A stretch of 64,000 nt of DNA from Ariolimax columbianus. Lineage: Eukaryota > Mollusca > Gastropoda > Stylommatophora > Arionidae. The notes beneath the pieces are model-generated. The model had not been told where the DNA came from. It searched no databases and saw nothing but the letters and a program-made list of their open reading frames with translations. Each line of letters begins with the position of its first letter. The stretch's first letter is position 1. The translations under genes were made by a program, and so were the position numbers. Positions 1 to 10,279 of the stretch are shown here, in pieces. The stretch covers positions 4,361,141 to 4,425,140 of the forward strand of contig JAVGWX010000019.1 in the NCBI GenBank assembly GCA_036924085.1, given 5' to 3'.

Positions 1-1062
1 TTTGCGACACAGCTGGGCACCAAGTCTCGGCTTCCAAATTCTGCACAGGTCAAGGTCAGCGTATTACGTCATCATGTTCTTGTCGTCATGGAAACATAAC
101 CCTTTCCAGAGATAATCTACATTCACTTAACACGTTCTACTTCCGCCAGGACTAAATGTGAAACGGATTCTTAAATTGTCCCAAAAGTCTGGTTGCTGAT
201 TATTTCACGGGTTATTTAGCATTAAGATTTAACAATATACACAAAACACTGCATTCTAGTGTTCGATTAAATCTCCAAGGATCTGTCACGTTCAAAGATA
301 GGCTAGAAAGTCAGTACACACATTGCCAAGCCGTAGCAACTGTCAGAAACGACACTGCGTCAACTATTTACGCGTCCACGTGACATTTGTATGTAATGAT
401 AAAAGCCATATCAACAATAAAACAGATGCTTATGACAAACCAAATTGTGATTGTTGTAAAACTGTATTCTGGTATCTTTCTGGCCTTGACCGCTACAATG
501 TTGAAGCGTTTTATAAGTTTCCTACAAAGAAATGAAAACGCACTCACCAGCAGACCAATGGCAAGACAATACGGCTAGAGCAATATATCTCGTACAAATA
601 GTAATAATAGTTGTCTGTGGCAAGCGAAGATCACGACAATATCAGACAAGTGTATTCAGATGTGACGTCATATGTCTACATATGACTACAGTCCGATACT
701 AGCGCGAAAAACTTTACTGCGTGTGGGGCACTCTTAGACAGCGTCAGTAAATGGTCGCCTCCCATACTGTCATTTTGTGCAGCTCGCTACTAGAACGCGG
801 CCACGATGCACCTCTCCTCGTTGATGCAAGTACCATGTGGGAATGCAGTGCGCCAGGCTGAGCGGCTTGGAGCAAACAGCTGGTATAAGGTAGCATCTAA
901 GAGGAAACTGATCCTATTTACTTTCAGAGAGTCGTTGGATCGTTTCTCACTGAACGTGACCGGTGTATCACTTCAATAACAACATAATTAAACCAAAAGG
1001 ACTGTCTGTAGCTGAATCAGTAGTGCATCCCATTTACAAGAACAACATTAATTAATCCAAAA
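1..1062. other. intergenic, no gene seen
   Basis: Only short open frames occur here (70 codons or fewer), with no recognisable domain, RNA gene or repeat array. Two short related stretches with the motif CCAAAAGG occur near 990 and 1055, close to the retroposon that follows. Confidence 0.6.
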
Positions 1063-1448
1063 GGGGGATCAACATGCTAAGCTGTACATGAGCTGCAGCG
1101 GTCATGGATCCAAAGTTGACTTCTAGTTTCAGGACCAGCGAACCAGAGCTGCCAAGACCCTTCTACAGCACGCGGTGATCATGGGTACCAGGCTGCCACA
1201 GAGCAGACTGGCTAAAGAGATGGAATCCCAGGCTAGACCGGTACTCAAAACATGTCTTCTGCCTATGACGGATGTGTCGGACGGAAAGGTGCAAATATCG
1301 CAGCCAATCTGTAAACTAGCAACACGATACACTTCGTTCTCCGGACTAAATCCTACTACTTACAAAGTACTGTTCGAGGCTTGGTAGTGAGAGATTGAGA
1401 ACAAAGATGATGAAGAAGAAGAAGAAGAAGAAGAAGAAGAAGAAGAAA
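1063..1448 (+). mobile_element. retroposon A, copy 1, with (GAA)n tail
   Basis: About 380 bp matching the elements at 8639-8993 (minus), 15932-16507 (minus), 22791-23140 (plus) and 51001-51218 (plus). Shared landmarks are a head with GAGCTGCAGCGGTCA, a middle with CAGACTGGCTAA, a later block around GGATGTGTCGGACGGAAAGG, and an end reading GAGATTGAGAACAA followed by a (GAA)n tail at about 1411-1446. No protein domain is seen. Other copies have target-site duplications, so this is a LINE-mobilised retroposon (SINE-like, or the 3' end of a LINE). This copy is diverged and has no clean target duplication. Confidence 0.75.
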
Positions 1449-1605
1449 AAGAAACTAAAAGGACTGCCTATAGTTATCAGGTATAGCGTAACATAGAAAA
1501 ATCATTCAATTCAAAACTCACGTACCACAAACAGGCCTGTGGTCAGAAACAAAACCAAAAAAAACTCACACATACGCGAGGGCAAGCATTAGCGCCATGC
1601 GCGTG

Positions 1606-1728
1606 CGCGTCTCACACATACATGCACACACGCGCATATTTACACAAACGGACACAAGAGCATACATAAACACCAACACACATACCCACGTACACATCCA
1701 CACACACAAGCACACATCCACACACAAT
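1606..1728. repeat. CA-rich simple repeat
   Basis: Degenerate (CA)n with interruptions, directly abutting the 32-bp minisatellite that follows. Confidence 0.85.
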
Positions 1729-1754
1729 GTCACCGTTCCCATGCCAAAATACCA

Positions 1755-2340
1755 AACAATGTCACTGCCTCCATTCCAACAGACCAAACAATGTCACTGC
1801 CTCCATTCCAACAGACCAAACAATGTCACTGCCCCTATTCCAACAGACCAAACAATGTCACTGCCCCCATACCAACAGACCAAACAATGTCACTGCCCCC
1901 ATACCAAGAGACCAAACAATTTCACTGCCCCCATGCCAACAGACCAAACAATGTCACTGCCCCCATTCCAACAGACCAAACAATGTCACTGCCCCCATAC
2001 CAACAGACCAAACAATGTCACTGCCCCCATACCAAGAGACCAAACAATTTCACTGCCCCCATGCCAACAGACCAAACAATGTCACTGCCCCCATTCCAAC
2101 AGACCAAACAATGTCACTGCCCCCATACCAACAGACCAAACAATGTCACTGCCCCCAAACCAACAGACCAAACAATTTCACTGCCCCCATGCCAACAGAC
2201 CAAACAATGTCACTGCCCCCATACCAACAGACCAAACAATGTTACTGCCCCCATACCAACAGACCAAATAATGTCACTGCCCCCATACCAACAGACCAAA
2301 CAATGTCACTGCCCCCATGCCAACAGACCAAAACAATGTC
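1755..2340. repeat. 32-bp minisatellite, about 18 copies
   Basis: Near-perfect units containing CAATGTCACTGCCCCCAT and ACAGACCAAA. Because 32 is not a multiple of 3 and the unit lacks plus-strand stops in all frames, three long overlapping Pro/Thr/Cys-rich open frames result. These are artefacts of the repeat. Minor variants (TTTCACTG for TGTCACTG, AAGAGACC for AACAGACC) recur together, suggesting amplification of multi-unit blocks. Confidence 0.95.
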
Positions 2341-3230
2341 ACTTCCCCCCAAAAAACTGAGTCATGAACATAAAGGGCCCACTTAACGATGTCGGAATAA
2401 TATTTAAAAGTGCTTGGAATTTGTTCTGATTGAGTTATTCGAAACCCCATGCTGTGGACGTACTTCTGCACAGTTGTCTACGTTTTCTTGTGTATCAGTT
2501 CTAAGTTTCTTTGTTTCATTTTTGAAATAAAATATAGATCAGCTTCTCTTTTACCAACCTATCTATCTTCAGTCCACTTATGTCGCTAGATCTGTGGAGA
2601 GATGGGCCTCCTTTGTTTCATATTCTTTTGACAGAGGAAAATCCGCCGGTGACTTACATGTCAATCCCAGTCAATCTCGGTTCACACGAGATCAAATCGC
2701 AATCACAAAACTAAGCAAAACTGTATTGAAATAACATTTGAAACACACTTCGAGAGTTTGGAATGCAACATTATCAGTCAGGAAAGGCCGGCCGAATTTT
2801 TGCTAGTTGGCTGCGAGGAGAAAGAAGCGCCGCAATGACTGTCTCCTAGCAACCAATTGACCTGATTCCTACTCTGTTAGGTTGGATGCAATTACCTTAC
2901 CTTCTCAATAGTATCTGATACATTCACTTTGCCGCTTCGCCCGTTTGCTAACATGTTTGCTTACACTTCGCTTGAAATGACCATTACTATTTCAATTTCT
3001 AATTTTGCTCACATCAGTTTTATGCAAAAGGATGCTTCTGTAATTCTTTAAAACCGTTTTGAGCAGCTCAGCATATCCTATCTATTCTAGCACTTCGCTA
3101 CTGTCTGGCCCCGGTCAATCAAGTAGATATGAGTACCAACGAAACAGATTGACGCTGGAATTGCGTCGGTCGTGTCTTAAGAAGTGAACCTGACACTATC
3201 ACCAGAACAACCTGGGTATGGAACTCATTA
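2341..3230. other. intergenic, no gene seen
   Basis: No significant open frame. It contains one copy of an interspersed repeat (2556-2690, listed separately). The rest is unique-looking AT-rich DNA. Confidence 0.6.
2556..2690 (+). mobile_element. interspersed repeat B, copy 1
   Basis: About 130 bp similar to 24091-24215. Both read ATCTATNTTCA, TCCACTTRTGTCG, GTGGAGAG, a TTTCATATT run, and CGGTGACTT or TGGTGACTTGCAG in the same order. The two copies are clearly diverged. The family is unknown; no termini or coding capacity are visible. Confidence 0.55.
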
Positions 3231-4135
3231 TGTGTCTTGTCTCTCAGATTAATGAGGGTCCCACATTGGTCTGACTCCTCATTCTGTCTAGTGTCCAAGA
3301 TTAATGAGGGTCCCACATTGGTCTGACTCTAGTGTCCAAGATTAATAAGTGTCCCACATTGGTCTGACTCCTCATTCTGTCTAGTGTCCAAGATTAATGA
3401 TGGTCCCACATTAGTCTGACTCTAGTGTCCAAGATTAATAAGTGTCCCACATTGGTCTGACTCCTCATTCTGTCTAGTGTCCAAGATTAATGACAGTCCT
3501 ACATTGGTCTGACTCTAGTGTCCAAGATTAATGACAGTCCCACATTGGTCTGACTCTAGTGTCCAAGATTAATGAGGGCCCCATATTGGTCTGACTCTAG
3601 TGTCCAAGATTAATAAGTGTCCCACATTGGTCTGACTCCTCATTCTGTCTAGTGTCCAAGATTAATGAGGGTCCCACATTGGTCTGACTCTAGTGTCCAA
3701 GATTAATGAGGGTCCCACATTGGTCTGACTGCTCATTCTGTCTAGTGTCCAAGATAAATGACAGTCCTACATTGGTCTGACTCTAGTGTCCAAGATTAAT
3801 GACAGTCCCACATTGGTCTGACTCTAGTGTCCAAGATTAATGAGGGCCCCACATTGGTCTGACTCTAGTGTCCAAGATTAATGACAGTCCCACATTGGTC
3901 TGACTCTAGAGTCCAAGATTAATGAGGGCCCCACATTGGTCTGACTCATCATTATGTCTAGTGTCCAAGATTAATGACAGTTCCACATTGGTCTGACTCT
4001 AGTGTCCCAGATTAATGACAGTCCCACATTGGTCTGACTCTAGTGTCCAAGATTAATGACAGTCCCACATTGGTCTGACTCTAGTCTCCCAGATAAATGA
4101 GTGCCCACATTGGTCTGACTCCTCATTATGTCTAG
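3231..4135. repeat. 41-bp minisatellite with 52-bp variants
   Basis: Units contain GTGTCCAAGATTAATGA and CACATTGGTCTGACTC. Some units carry an extra segment with CTCATTCTG, giving a longer variant interspersed in a semi-regular order. There are about 20 copies. Some units differ at GAGGG versus ACAGT. Confidence 0.92.
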
Positions 4136-4829
4136 TCTCAAAGAATCACTATGATACACTGTCTATAACTACTCAGGGTAAGAAAAGTCTCAGATACTCC
4201 TGTCAGGGAGGAAGTGTTAAAAACTTCATTGTTCACGTCGCATTCATAACGGTGATGACATCCTTACCACACTGTCTTTCTTTCCATAACAGTAAGTTAA
4301 GCACCCATTTACAGCTTAGTGGCCTAGAGCGTGTCGATAACGTGACTCAAACTCTGTCCCTTTCCCTTGACATGCGAGCCATCTACCTCTCTGATTCTAT
4401 CAATAACAACTACAGTTTGCAAAAGCGACATTAAAACGACGCAAAAGATGTCAGACACAAAATGAAATGCAGGATCATACACCCCCCCCCCCCCCACCCC
4501 CTCCCATTTCCCTCAGAATCACTCTAGGAGGCAAAAAGCAGAGTCATAGACACATACATGTTCAGGTAGAAAACAATGTTATATTGATCTCATTTATACA
4601 CAAGATCACCAGCCCAAGAGCTTCATCTATGCTTTAGAAATCTTCAACATTTCTGGCGCAATTCGAACCGTTATTTCCAAGCAGCCATATTGATTTTTTA
4701 TTTTTTATTTTGGTTTCAGAATTTTCTAGGGGGCATTACTCAAGACTTATCAGATCGCAACTTTCCTGGGCTTCTATGACGGCTAGGCCTGCTCAAATAG
4801 TTTATGTAGTTTCACGGTGTGTCTTGTAA
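4136..4829. other. intergenic with poly-C tract
   Basis: No gene recognised. A poly-C run with a single interruption lies at about 4482-4505. The 60-codon open frame at 4252-4434 shows no domain. Confidence 0.6.
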
Positions 4830-5104
4830 GACAGGCAGACAGAAAGACGAACGGACGAGCGGACGACAGACTAACAGATATAGGGAGGCAGACGGGAAGG
4901 CAGACAGACAGACGGACGGACGGACGACAGACATATAGAGGAAGACAGGCAGGCAGACGGACAGACAGACATACGGGCGGTCGAGCGGATAGACAGACAT
5001 ACAAACAGAGACAGACAAACAGATGGACGAACTGACAGACATACAGATCGACAGACAGACAGACCGACAGACAGACCGAAAGATAGATTGACAGACAGAC
5101 AGAC
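4830..5104. repeat. (GACA)n-type simple repeat
   Basis: Degenerate GACAGACAGAC tetranucleotide array. The open frames on both strands here are low-complexity artefacts. Confidence 0.9.
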
Positions 5105-5120
5105 AAGACAAGATAAGATA

Positions 5121-5151
<31 letters not shown>

Positions 5152-5193
5152 ATAAGATAAGATAAGATAATATAAGATAAGATAAGATAAGAT
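5105..5193. repeat. (AAGAT)n pentanucleotide repeat
   Basis: About 17 units of AAGAT with one contraction near 5150. It directly abuts the GACA array. Confidence 0.95.
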
Positions 5194-5329
5194 GAGGAGG
5201 TGAGAGTGAAATGATGACTCCTACTTCAGAATAGCTGAGATCTGGTGCAGCAAAACCTCAAACACTTCATCCTCGATGGCAGTGTCTGCTATGCTACTAC
5301 CGTATATTTATATATGCATACAAATATGA

Positions 5330-5535
5330 AAGAGAGCGGCGGATAGAGAGGGTGAGGAGGTGACACGGACATGAGGTGAGAGTGGGGGAGAGAGAGGGAG
5401 AGTAAGGGGGGTGATGGGGTGAGAGTAAGAGAGGGGAGGGAGGGAGGGAAAGAGAGGGAGGAGAAGAAATATAGAGAGAGCAAGAAAGAGGTAGAGAGGG
5501 AGGGATAGAAGGAGGAAGGGAGAAAGAGAGTGAAC
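5330..5535. repeat. GA-rich purine tract
   Basis: Nearly all purine on the plus strand, with GGGAGGGAGG-type runs. It is the first of three purine-rich blocks between 5330 and 7010. DNA between it and the G-rich array (5536-5863) has no recognisable gene. Confidence 0.85.
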
Positions 5536-5863
5536 GAACTTCACTCCACCGTGTTCATTAGATGATGCAGTTTGCGAAGAGGTCCTCTATCACATCATCG
5601 CCGCCGCCAGCAAGGAGGGTACTCGCCATCTAAACTAGAAGAACGTCATAATGAAATATTCACGAGGGTGGATGGTGGAGGGGCTGCCACCCAGCAGGAG
5701 AGGTATGTGATGCAATGAGAGATAATTGATGAGTTGAAGGGTAAGGGTAGATGAATCGGACGAGGCTGACATCCCCGCTGCTTGCCGTGTGTGGCCTGAG
5801 GTCACATCAAACATTTATGGCCAGCCTTCTGGGACACCTTCCTATCTCTCTCAGTGCAACATT

Positions 5864-6532
5864 AGGGGACGGGGAGTTGGGACGGGGGGGGGGGGGTTGA
5901 GGCGGGGAGTTGGGACGGGGGACGGGGGGTTGAGACGGGGAGTTGGGACAAGGGGTTGAGGCGGGGAGATGGGACGGGGGGTTGAGGCGGGGAGATGGGA
6001 CGGGGGGTGGGACGGGGAGTTGGGACGAGGGGTTGGGACAGGCGGGTTGAGGCGGGGGGTTGGGACGGGGGGGTTGAGGCGGGGAGTTGGGACGGGGGGT
6101 TGGGACGGGGGGGTCGAGACGGGGAATCGGGACGGGGGGTTGGGACGGAGGATGGGACGGGGGTTGCGACGGGGAATCGGGACGGGAGGTTGGGACGGGG
6201 GGTCGAGACGGGGAGTTGGGACGGAGGGTTGAGACGGGGAGTTGGGACGGGGGGTTGAGGCGGGGAGTTGGGACGGGGGGTTGGGACGGGGGGTCGATAC
6301 GGGGAGGTTGGGACGGGGAGTTGGGACGGGGGGTTGAGGCGGGGAGTTGGGACGGGTAGTTGGGACGGGGGGGGGGGGGCGGGGAGGTTGGGATGAGAGG
6401 TTAGGACGGGGGGTTAGGGACGAGGGTTGCGACGGGGAATCGGGACGGGGGGTTGGGACGGGAGGTTGGGACGGGGGTTGCGACGGGGAATCGGGACGGG
6501 GGGTTGGGACGGGAGGTTGGGACAGGGTGGAG
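5864..6532. repeat. G-rich minisatellite built on GGGACGGGG
   Basis: About 670 bp of irregular units such as TTGGGACGGGG, TTGAGGCGGGGAG and TCGAGACGGGGAG, with G-runs up to about 12. The plus strand carries dozens of closely spaced runs of three or more G, so G-quadruplex formation is plausible. The 265-codon minus-strand Pro/Thr-rich frame is a product of the repeat. Confidence 0.92.
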
Positions 6533-6685
6533 AAGAGATATGAAGTTTTGGACCAATCACTGAAGGAGGGTACTAAAAGATAGATTGTAGAACAAAAGAC
6601 AGGCCTCCTGAAAGGGAGGGAGGAACAAAAGGAGTAACAGAGAGACATGAAGATCGGAATCGATCAACAGAGGTAGTGTAATATT

Positions 6686-6985
6686 GAGAGAGAGAAAGGG
6701 AGGGAGTGAGAGTGAGAGTGAGGGAGAGAGAGGGAGAGAGAAAGGAAGGGAGCGAGAGTGAGAGTGAGGGAGAGAGAGGGAGAGAGAAAGGGAGGGAGTG
6801 AGAGTGAGAGTGAGGGAGAGAGAGGGAGAGAGAAAGGAAGGGAGCGAGAGTGAGAGTGAGGGAGAGAGAGGGAGAGAGAAAGGGAGGGAGTGAGAGTGAG
6901 AGTGAGGGAGAGAGAGGGAGAGAGAAAGGAAGGGAGCGAGAGTGAGAGTGAGGGAGAGAGAGGGAGAGAGAAAGGGAGAGAGAAT
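6686..6985. repeat. 46-bp GA-rich minisatellite in 92-bp dimers
   Basis: Seven units alternate between two types, AAAGGGAGGGAGTGAG and AAAGGAAGGGAGCGAG, giving a 92-bp higher-order period. Plus-strand purines only. The 178- to 247-codon minus-strand Ser/Leu/Pro frames are artefacts. Confidence 0.92.
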
Positions 6986-7204
6986 GGGAAAGAGAGCGAG
7001 ACAGAAAGGCATAGACAGGGGTAAACATAATAATAGAACGATAACCAGAAATAGACAGATGAATAAACATAGACACAGAGGAACAACAGAGAGTTTGATA
7101 GAGGCAGAGAGTGACAGGCAGAGACAGCGAGAAACGACGGGAAACAGTGGAAGACATGGACAGAAACATGAAGAAGGCACAATAATTGGAGGAAAGCCAC
7201 TGAG

Positions 7205-7715
7205 ACACATCATAGATAACTCTAGCCACTGAGATAAAGGGAAGACAATTCTTGTCACTGAAATAAAGGGAAGACAACTCTAGCCACTGAGTCACAAGGA
7301 AGATAACTATAGCCACTGAGATAAAGGGAAGACAACTCTAGCCACTGAGATAAAGGAAAAGCAACTCTAGCCTCTGAGATAAAGCGAAGACAACTCTCGC
7401 CACTGAGTCACAGGGAAGATAACTATAGCCACTGGGATAAAGGGAAGACTACTCTAGCCACTGAGATAAAAGGAAGACAACTCTAGTCACAGAGATAAAG
7501 GGAAAGCAACTCTAGCCACTGAGTCACAGGAAAGATAACTATAGCCACTGAGATTCAAGAAAAATAACTCTAACCATTGAGACACAGGGAAGATAACTTT
7601 AACCATTGAGACATAGGGAAGATAACTTTAACCACTGAGACGCAGGGAAGATAACTTTAACCATTGAGACACAGGGAAGATAACTAGACATTGAGATAAA
7701 GCGAAGACAACTCTA
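7205..7715. repeat. about 29-bp minisatellite
   Basis: Units contain TCTAGCCACTGAGATAAAGG and GAAGACAACT, with variants (GTCACAGGGAAGATAACTA; TAACCATTGAGACACAGG) grouped by position. About 17 copies, increasingly diverged to the right. Confidence 0.9.
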
Positions 7716-7879
7716 GCCACTGAGACACATTGCCATGCGGGAAATTCTGAATAACCGTCACATCCAAACAACAGCAAACACTTCAATAATGTCACACAAG
7801 AAAAATGACACGTGTCGAGTCACAACTTATAAGCATGATAAAGTGCATACAAATATACAGTAGTATGCAGCGTGGACTA
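7716..7879. other. short spacer, nothing recognised
   Basis: Unique-looking AT-rich DNA between two arrays. Confidence 0.5.
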
Positions 7880-8400
7880 ATATATCGAGTACTATATAGA
7901 GCGGGCACAAAGATAGAACATAAAATAGAGCGTGCACAGATATATAACATAAAATAGAGCGGACACATAGATAGACTTAAAACATAGAGTACAGTATCAA
8001 GTGAACACAGAGATAGAGTTGAATAAAAATATTGTCATTTATCCACTCAACAAAAGGCTTTGACGCTACAAGTGCTTCTGCCATATTTTTTTCTTCTGGA
8101 AATTTGAAATCCCCCATTAATAATAATGTCCATGCGCTTGCCTTTTCTATACTAATCAGTTCATAGAGTGGACACAGAGATAGAGTAGTGTATAGAGTGG
8201 ACATAGAGATAGAGTACAGAATAGAGTAAACGCAGAGCTAGAGCATAGTATAGAGTGGACACAGAGATTAAGTAGAGTATAGAGTAAATGCAGAGATAGA
8301 GCATAGTATAGACACGGAGACAGAGTATGTGGACACGGAGTAGACTATATAGTGAGTACAGAGATAGAGTAGACTATAGAGTGGGCACAGAGATAGAGAT
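7880..8400. repeat. about 31-bp minisatellite, interrupted
   Basis: Degenerate units with GTGGACACAGAGATAGAGTA and TATAGAG. The array is split at 8018-8162 by a 145-bp inverted fragment of LINE endonuclease sequence. Homologous units lie directly on both sides of the insert. Confidence 0.85.
8018..8162 (-). mobile_element. inverted fragment of CR1 endonuclease
   Basis: The reverse complement matches 9971-10115 with essentially one difference (codon TGG versus TGC). It encodes the stretch ELISIEKASAWTLLLMGDF on the minus strand, i.e. the LINE endonuclease core with the GDF motif. It lies about 1.8 kb from its counterpart, in opposite orientation, and has no tail or target duplication. A recent local copy by repair or template switching seems likelier than retrotransposition. 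Confidence 0.9.
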
Positions 8401-8638
8401 ACAACTGAACGACAGGTGTCTGTCTTGTCTAAAACCCACAAATAGGCCAAGGAATGTCCGCCAACATGGTTGTGGGTTTATACTGCACGAGTACAACTGG
8501 ACAACATGTGTTGTGAGGGGGGACAGTAATGGCGTTACAAGAGAAGGGAGATTCTAGGCATGAAACAGTACACGGGGCAGAGAGCTTTGCAGAGAAGTAT
8601 GCACATATGTGAGGGTTCAGTGTGGTAATAGGGGATTC

Positions 8639-8993
8639 TTCTTCGTCTTCTTCTTTGTTCGTTCTCAATCTCCCGCTACCAAGCCTTTGCAAGTAGCAGA
8701 ATGTAGTCCAGAGAACGGAATGCGTTGTGTCGTGGTTTACAGTTTGACTGCGATATTTGCATCTTTCAGTCCAACCCATCCGACTTCAGCAAGCATTTTT
8801 GAGTACCGGGTTGCCCTCCGTCTTCGATCCCTTCTACTTAGCCAGTCTGCTCTGTTGCAGCTTGTTATCCAGGATCACCGCGTGGAGGTGTAGTAGGGTC
8901 TTAGCAGCTCTGGTTCGCTGACCCTGACGCTAGCAGTCAGCTATGGGTCGCTGACCGCTGCAGCTCATCCGCTGCTCAGCGTCTTGATCCCTT
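8639..8993 (-). mobile_element. retroposon A, copy 2, full length, nested in CR1 ORF1
   Basis: A 355-bp element on the minus strand, with its tail (CTTCTTCGTCTTC on the plus strand) at the low-coordinate end. It is flanked by a 9-bp target duplication, AGGGGATTC, at 8630-8638 and 8994-9002. Removing the element and one duplicate restores the CR1 reading VVIGDSMVREVG, so the insertion hit the catalytic GDS block of the esterase. This sets the relative age: the CR1 copy was already in place. Confidence 0.92.
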
Positions 8994-9710
8994 AGGGGAT
9001 TCAATGGTGAGAGAGGTTGGCAGACATTTGTCTAAACAACACAACATGTTTGAAATAATGGATATAGGGGGAGAAAAATTGAGAATATAGAGGGGAGAAT
9101 AAAGAGGATAGATGACAGAGTGAACAGTCGTGTTGTGGTATTGGTAGGAACTAATAATGTAAAGAGAGATGATACAGAAATAATTATGAAAAGTCTAATG
9201 GGAACACTGAAGGACAAAAGTTCAGAAATGTCACAATGGTGGGTATGTTAGACAGATCAGATGGGTCGGACTATTTAGATATTAAGATAATAGGTATCAA
9301 TCTTAGGTTGCATGTGATGTACGCAGATATTGGTATAGAATTTATTGATGTAAAAGTAGACAAATGTAAAATGTCAGACAGGAGAGGTTTACATCTAAAT
9401 GAGATAGGACAGCATGCTGCAGCGAAGTATATGTTTAATCATCGTGTTACAAATTTAAACTACTGAGGCGTTTGAAGTATGAGACTAAAGATAGGCCTAC
9501 ACTAATGTGCTATAGATGATGCAGTCAAAGGAGAGAGGTGGGGTCAGGGAAGTGTGAAATAAGTAATGATAAAGCAAAAAATTGGAAAAACAACAAAATT
9601 ACAAACTAAAATGTGTTTATTCAAATGTGAGAAGCAAAGAAAATAAAACAGAAGAATTGGAACTGTATGTAGAATGAAGTAAAAACCAGATATAATAGAT
9701 ATCAGAATCA

Positions 9711-10279
9711 TTGACAAATGAGAACATTGCATATAGTGAACTTGCAATAGAGGGATATGCAAAGTTAAGAAAAGATAGGGTAGTTGGAGACAAGGCTAAG
9801 GGAGGTGGCGTTTTATTATACTGTACAAATTCAGTTAATATAACGATCAAAGATGATTTATCATCTGGTAATAGAAATGAAGTGTATCGGGAGAAATAGA
9901 AAGCGGTGGAGAAAAAACAGTGATTTCAGTGTGCTATAGAAGTCCATCAAGTCAAAAAGAGGAAGATGAGGAACTGATTAGTATAGAAAAGGCAAGCGCA
10001 TGGACATTATTATTAATGGGGGATTTCAAATTTCCAGAAGAAAAAAATATGGCAGAAGCACTTGTAGCGTCAAAGCCTTTTGTTGAGTGCATAAATGACA
10101 ATATTTTTATTCAACATGTAGAAGCAGCCACCAGAGCCAAAAACATACTCGACTTAGTTTTTACTACAGAGGAAAATATGATTGAAAACGTTACCGTTGG
10201 GGAACTGTTTGGCTCAAGTGACCATCAAATCATCCGTTGGGATCTTATTGCAGGGAAAGAAGTAAACATAAACATGTAA
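9711..10279 (+). pseudogene. CR1 ORF2 endonuclease domain, frameshifted
   Basis: Two adjoining open frames (62 and 119 codons) read as one APE-type endonuclease. The first has SNENIAYSELAIEGY-like substrate-loop sequence and KGGGVLLYC. The second has VCYRSPSS, LLLMGDF (the catalytic Asp of the GDFN-type block), ILDLVFT and GSSDHQIIRW (the SDH block). The N-terminal Asn/Glu blocks are not intact. This enzyme class nicks target DNA for LINE integration. The frames are separated by a stop near 9897, and the gene is dead. Confidence 0.82.

Noticed and set aside
1597..2386. Three overlapping Pro/Thr/Cys-rich open frames of 189-224 codons
   Set aside because: They come from a 32-bp repeat without plus-strand stops; the same peptide appears in all three frames.
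5851..7316. Proline-, serine- and leucine-rich minus-strand frames of 178-265 codons
   Set aside because: They follow exactly the G-rich and GA-rich arrays, with no unique coding sequence.
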